Source of the DNA: Reyranella sp.
Lineage (GTDB): Bacteria > Pseudomonadota > Alphaproteobacteria > Reyranellales > Reyranellaceae
Direction: 5' to 3'
Assembly: GCA_016780605.1 (NCBI GenBank)
Contig: JADHLS010000041.1
Span: 1-14,317, forward strand
Length of the DNA: 14,317 nt
Translations under genes and position numbers: made by a program
Shown here: positions 13,790 to 14,317 of the stretch, piece by piece
How the letters are laid out: every line of letters begins with the position of its first letter
Position numbering within the stretch: position 1 is the first letter of the stretch
The notes under the pieces: model-generated
Seen by the model: the letters and a program-made list of their open reading frames with translations, nothing else
Database searches by the model: none
Told to the model about the DNA's origin: nothing

Positions 13790-14096
13790 ACGGCGGGCGG
13801 CAGTAGATATCGGCCAGTGTCTTCATGAGCTGCTGCGCCGGGCCCTTCGCCAAGCGATAGTGCATGGATCGCGAGTTGCGCCGGGCATCGACGATGCCCA
13901 GCCGCTTGAGGCCGGCAAGGTGCTGCGACAGCGCCGATGGGCTGAGGCCCACACGGTCGCCCAGCTCGCCGACCCCCAGCTCGCCGTCGCTCAACTGGCA
14001 AAGGATGAGAAGGCGATTGCGGTTGGCCAGCGCCTTCAGAAGCCTAGTAGCAGCCGTCGCGCTCAGCGCCAGCCTGGCGGGGTCAATTTTGGCCAT
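13731..14096 (-). CDS. bigR: ArsR-family repressor, BigR/SqrR-like persulfide sensor
   Basis: ATG 14096 gives 121 residues; the upstream extension of the frame would run through the operator and has no family likeness. A winged helix is clear: ATRLLKALANRNRLLILCQL, VGELGDRVGLSPSALSQHLA (recognition helix), LKRLGIVDARRNSRSMHYRL. Cys33 (LILCQL) and Cys99 (DIYCRPP) are 66 residues apart, exactly the separation of the redox Cys pair of BigR (Cys42/Cys108) and SqrR (Cys41/Cys107), which form a disulfide or polysulfide link and leave DNA. Arsenic-type metal motifs are absent. It lies next to rhodanese, TauE and a cytochrome, and an operator lies 24 bases before its start, implying autoregulation. 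The tail is unusually basic (SGKRSRRRSAPAA). Confidence 0.88.
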   Translation of the reverse strand: MAKIDPARLALSATAATRLLKALANRNRLLILCQLSDGELGVGELGDRVGLSPSALSQHLAGLKRLGIVDARRNSRSMHYRLAKGPAQQLMKTLADIYCRPPFMGSPSSGKRSRRRSAPAA

Positions 14097-14119
14097 TGTG
14101 CTGCGTCGCTTTGCAGTGC

Positions 14120-14144
14120 ATATTTTAGGAAATGCTAAATCATC
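14120..14144 (-). promoter_or_regulatory. BigR-like operator before the ArsR gene (second copy)
   Basis: On the minus strand this reads GATGATTTAG, six bases CATTTC, CTAAAATAT. All ten left and nine right bases match the site at 13348-13372, in the same orientation relative to the gene controlled. The TTTAG-N6-CTAAA core spans 14124-14139. TAAAAT here would again be a -10 element, with a leader of roughly 20 bases before ATG 14096. The site also lies 64 bases before the divergent gene at 14208, which it may control as well. Confidence 0.75.
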
Positions 14145-14207
14145 AGGATCATACCGGAAATCATACCTAAGACCGTCCCCAAGATCGGTCAAGGCGGGAG
14201 GAAATGG

Positions 14208-14317
14208 ATGTTTCTGGCACGGTTCGTACTCCGCGTCGTGGCTGCTAGCTTGGCCGGCACCGTCGTCGCAGCAGGGGTGTCGGCGCAGGCGCAGGCCCCG
14301 CTGCGGCTCGACGGTCC
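14208..14317 (+). CDS. Exported protein, N-terminus only (cut by window edge)
   Basis: ATG 14208 follows GGGAGGAAATGG, with GGAGG about seven bases upstream; a nearby ATG at 14204 leads to an early stop. The 36 visible residues are MFLARFVLRVVAASLAGTVV, then AAGVSAQAQA, a Sec signal peptide with a cleavage site near AQA, and then PLRLDGP. The mature protein is therefore exported, possibly a periplasmic enzyme or solute-binding protein. Its promoter region is divergent from the ArsR gene and contains the second operator, so co-regulation with the sulfur genes is possible. The family cannot be determined from this piece. Confidence 0.7.
   Translation, partial: MFLARFVLRVVAASLAGTVVAAGVSAQAQAPLRLDG

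Noticed and set aside
14097..14192. N-terminal extension of the ArsR gene to 14192
   Set aside because: The extension would translate the operator and promoter region and adds residues with no likeness to ArsR proteins; ATG 14096 begins at the normal family start.
1..14317. CRISPR array or other regularly spaced repeats
   Set aside because: No repeat of 20 or more bases recurs at regular spacing; only the short palindromes and the two operators recur.

Overview
This is a high-GC stretch that looks alphaproteobacterial. The evidence is an NrsF-type anti-sigma relic, a BigR-like ArsR regulator, an alphaproteobacterial-style major porin and a P4-type integrase. I cannot place it to genus; Rhizobiales and Rhodospirillales both fit. 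The left and middle parts are accessory DNA full of truncated and frameshifted genes. The right end, from about 11.98 kb on, is an intact sulfur-handling locus.

Layout. Bases 1-169 are the tail of an IS21-family IstB. Next, on the minus strand, is a broken ECF sigma/NrsF anti-sigma pair that keeps its ATGA stop/start overlap. Behind it lies decayed coiled-coil-like coding sequence (about 1040-1260) and a small unknown plus-strand gene (1708-1959). A minus-strand group at 2153-3287 holds an XRE regulator, a short exported-protein candidate coupled to it by ATGA, and a Cys/His-rich exported protein. A small frameshifted gene follows (3379-3586), then an AT-rich gap with two hairpins and a T-tract, then a complete tyrosine integrase (4435-5763). 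Between integrase and porin are GC palindromes around a small broken ORF. The porin (6454-7842) is intact. It is followed by the N-terminal half of an IS1182-type transposase, a second Cys/His-rich exported protein (9205-9534) with the same C-terminal ending as the first, a largely empty 850 bp, a 70-residue hypothetical protein, and an OmpR-type response regulator whose receiver domain is broken by two frameshifts.

The right end reads as a sulfide/persulfide stress locus. Rhodanese-DUF2892 and a TauE/SafE exporter form a minus-strand operon. A small class I cytochrome c is divergent to it. A BigR/SqrR-like ArsR repressor follows, and the first 36 codons of an exported protein lie at the edge. 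Two copies of one operator, GATGATTTAG-N6-CTAAAATAT, sit in the two divergent intergenic regions, so this cluster is probably a small autoregulated regulon. Persulfide would relieve repression, rhodanese would move sulfane sulfur, and TauE would export sulfite or a related anion. No persulfide dioxygenase is visible inside the window. Downstream of tauE, on the same strand, are remnants of an isoprenylcysteine-methyltransferase-like gene joined in frame to the tail of a RadC gene.
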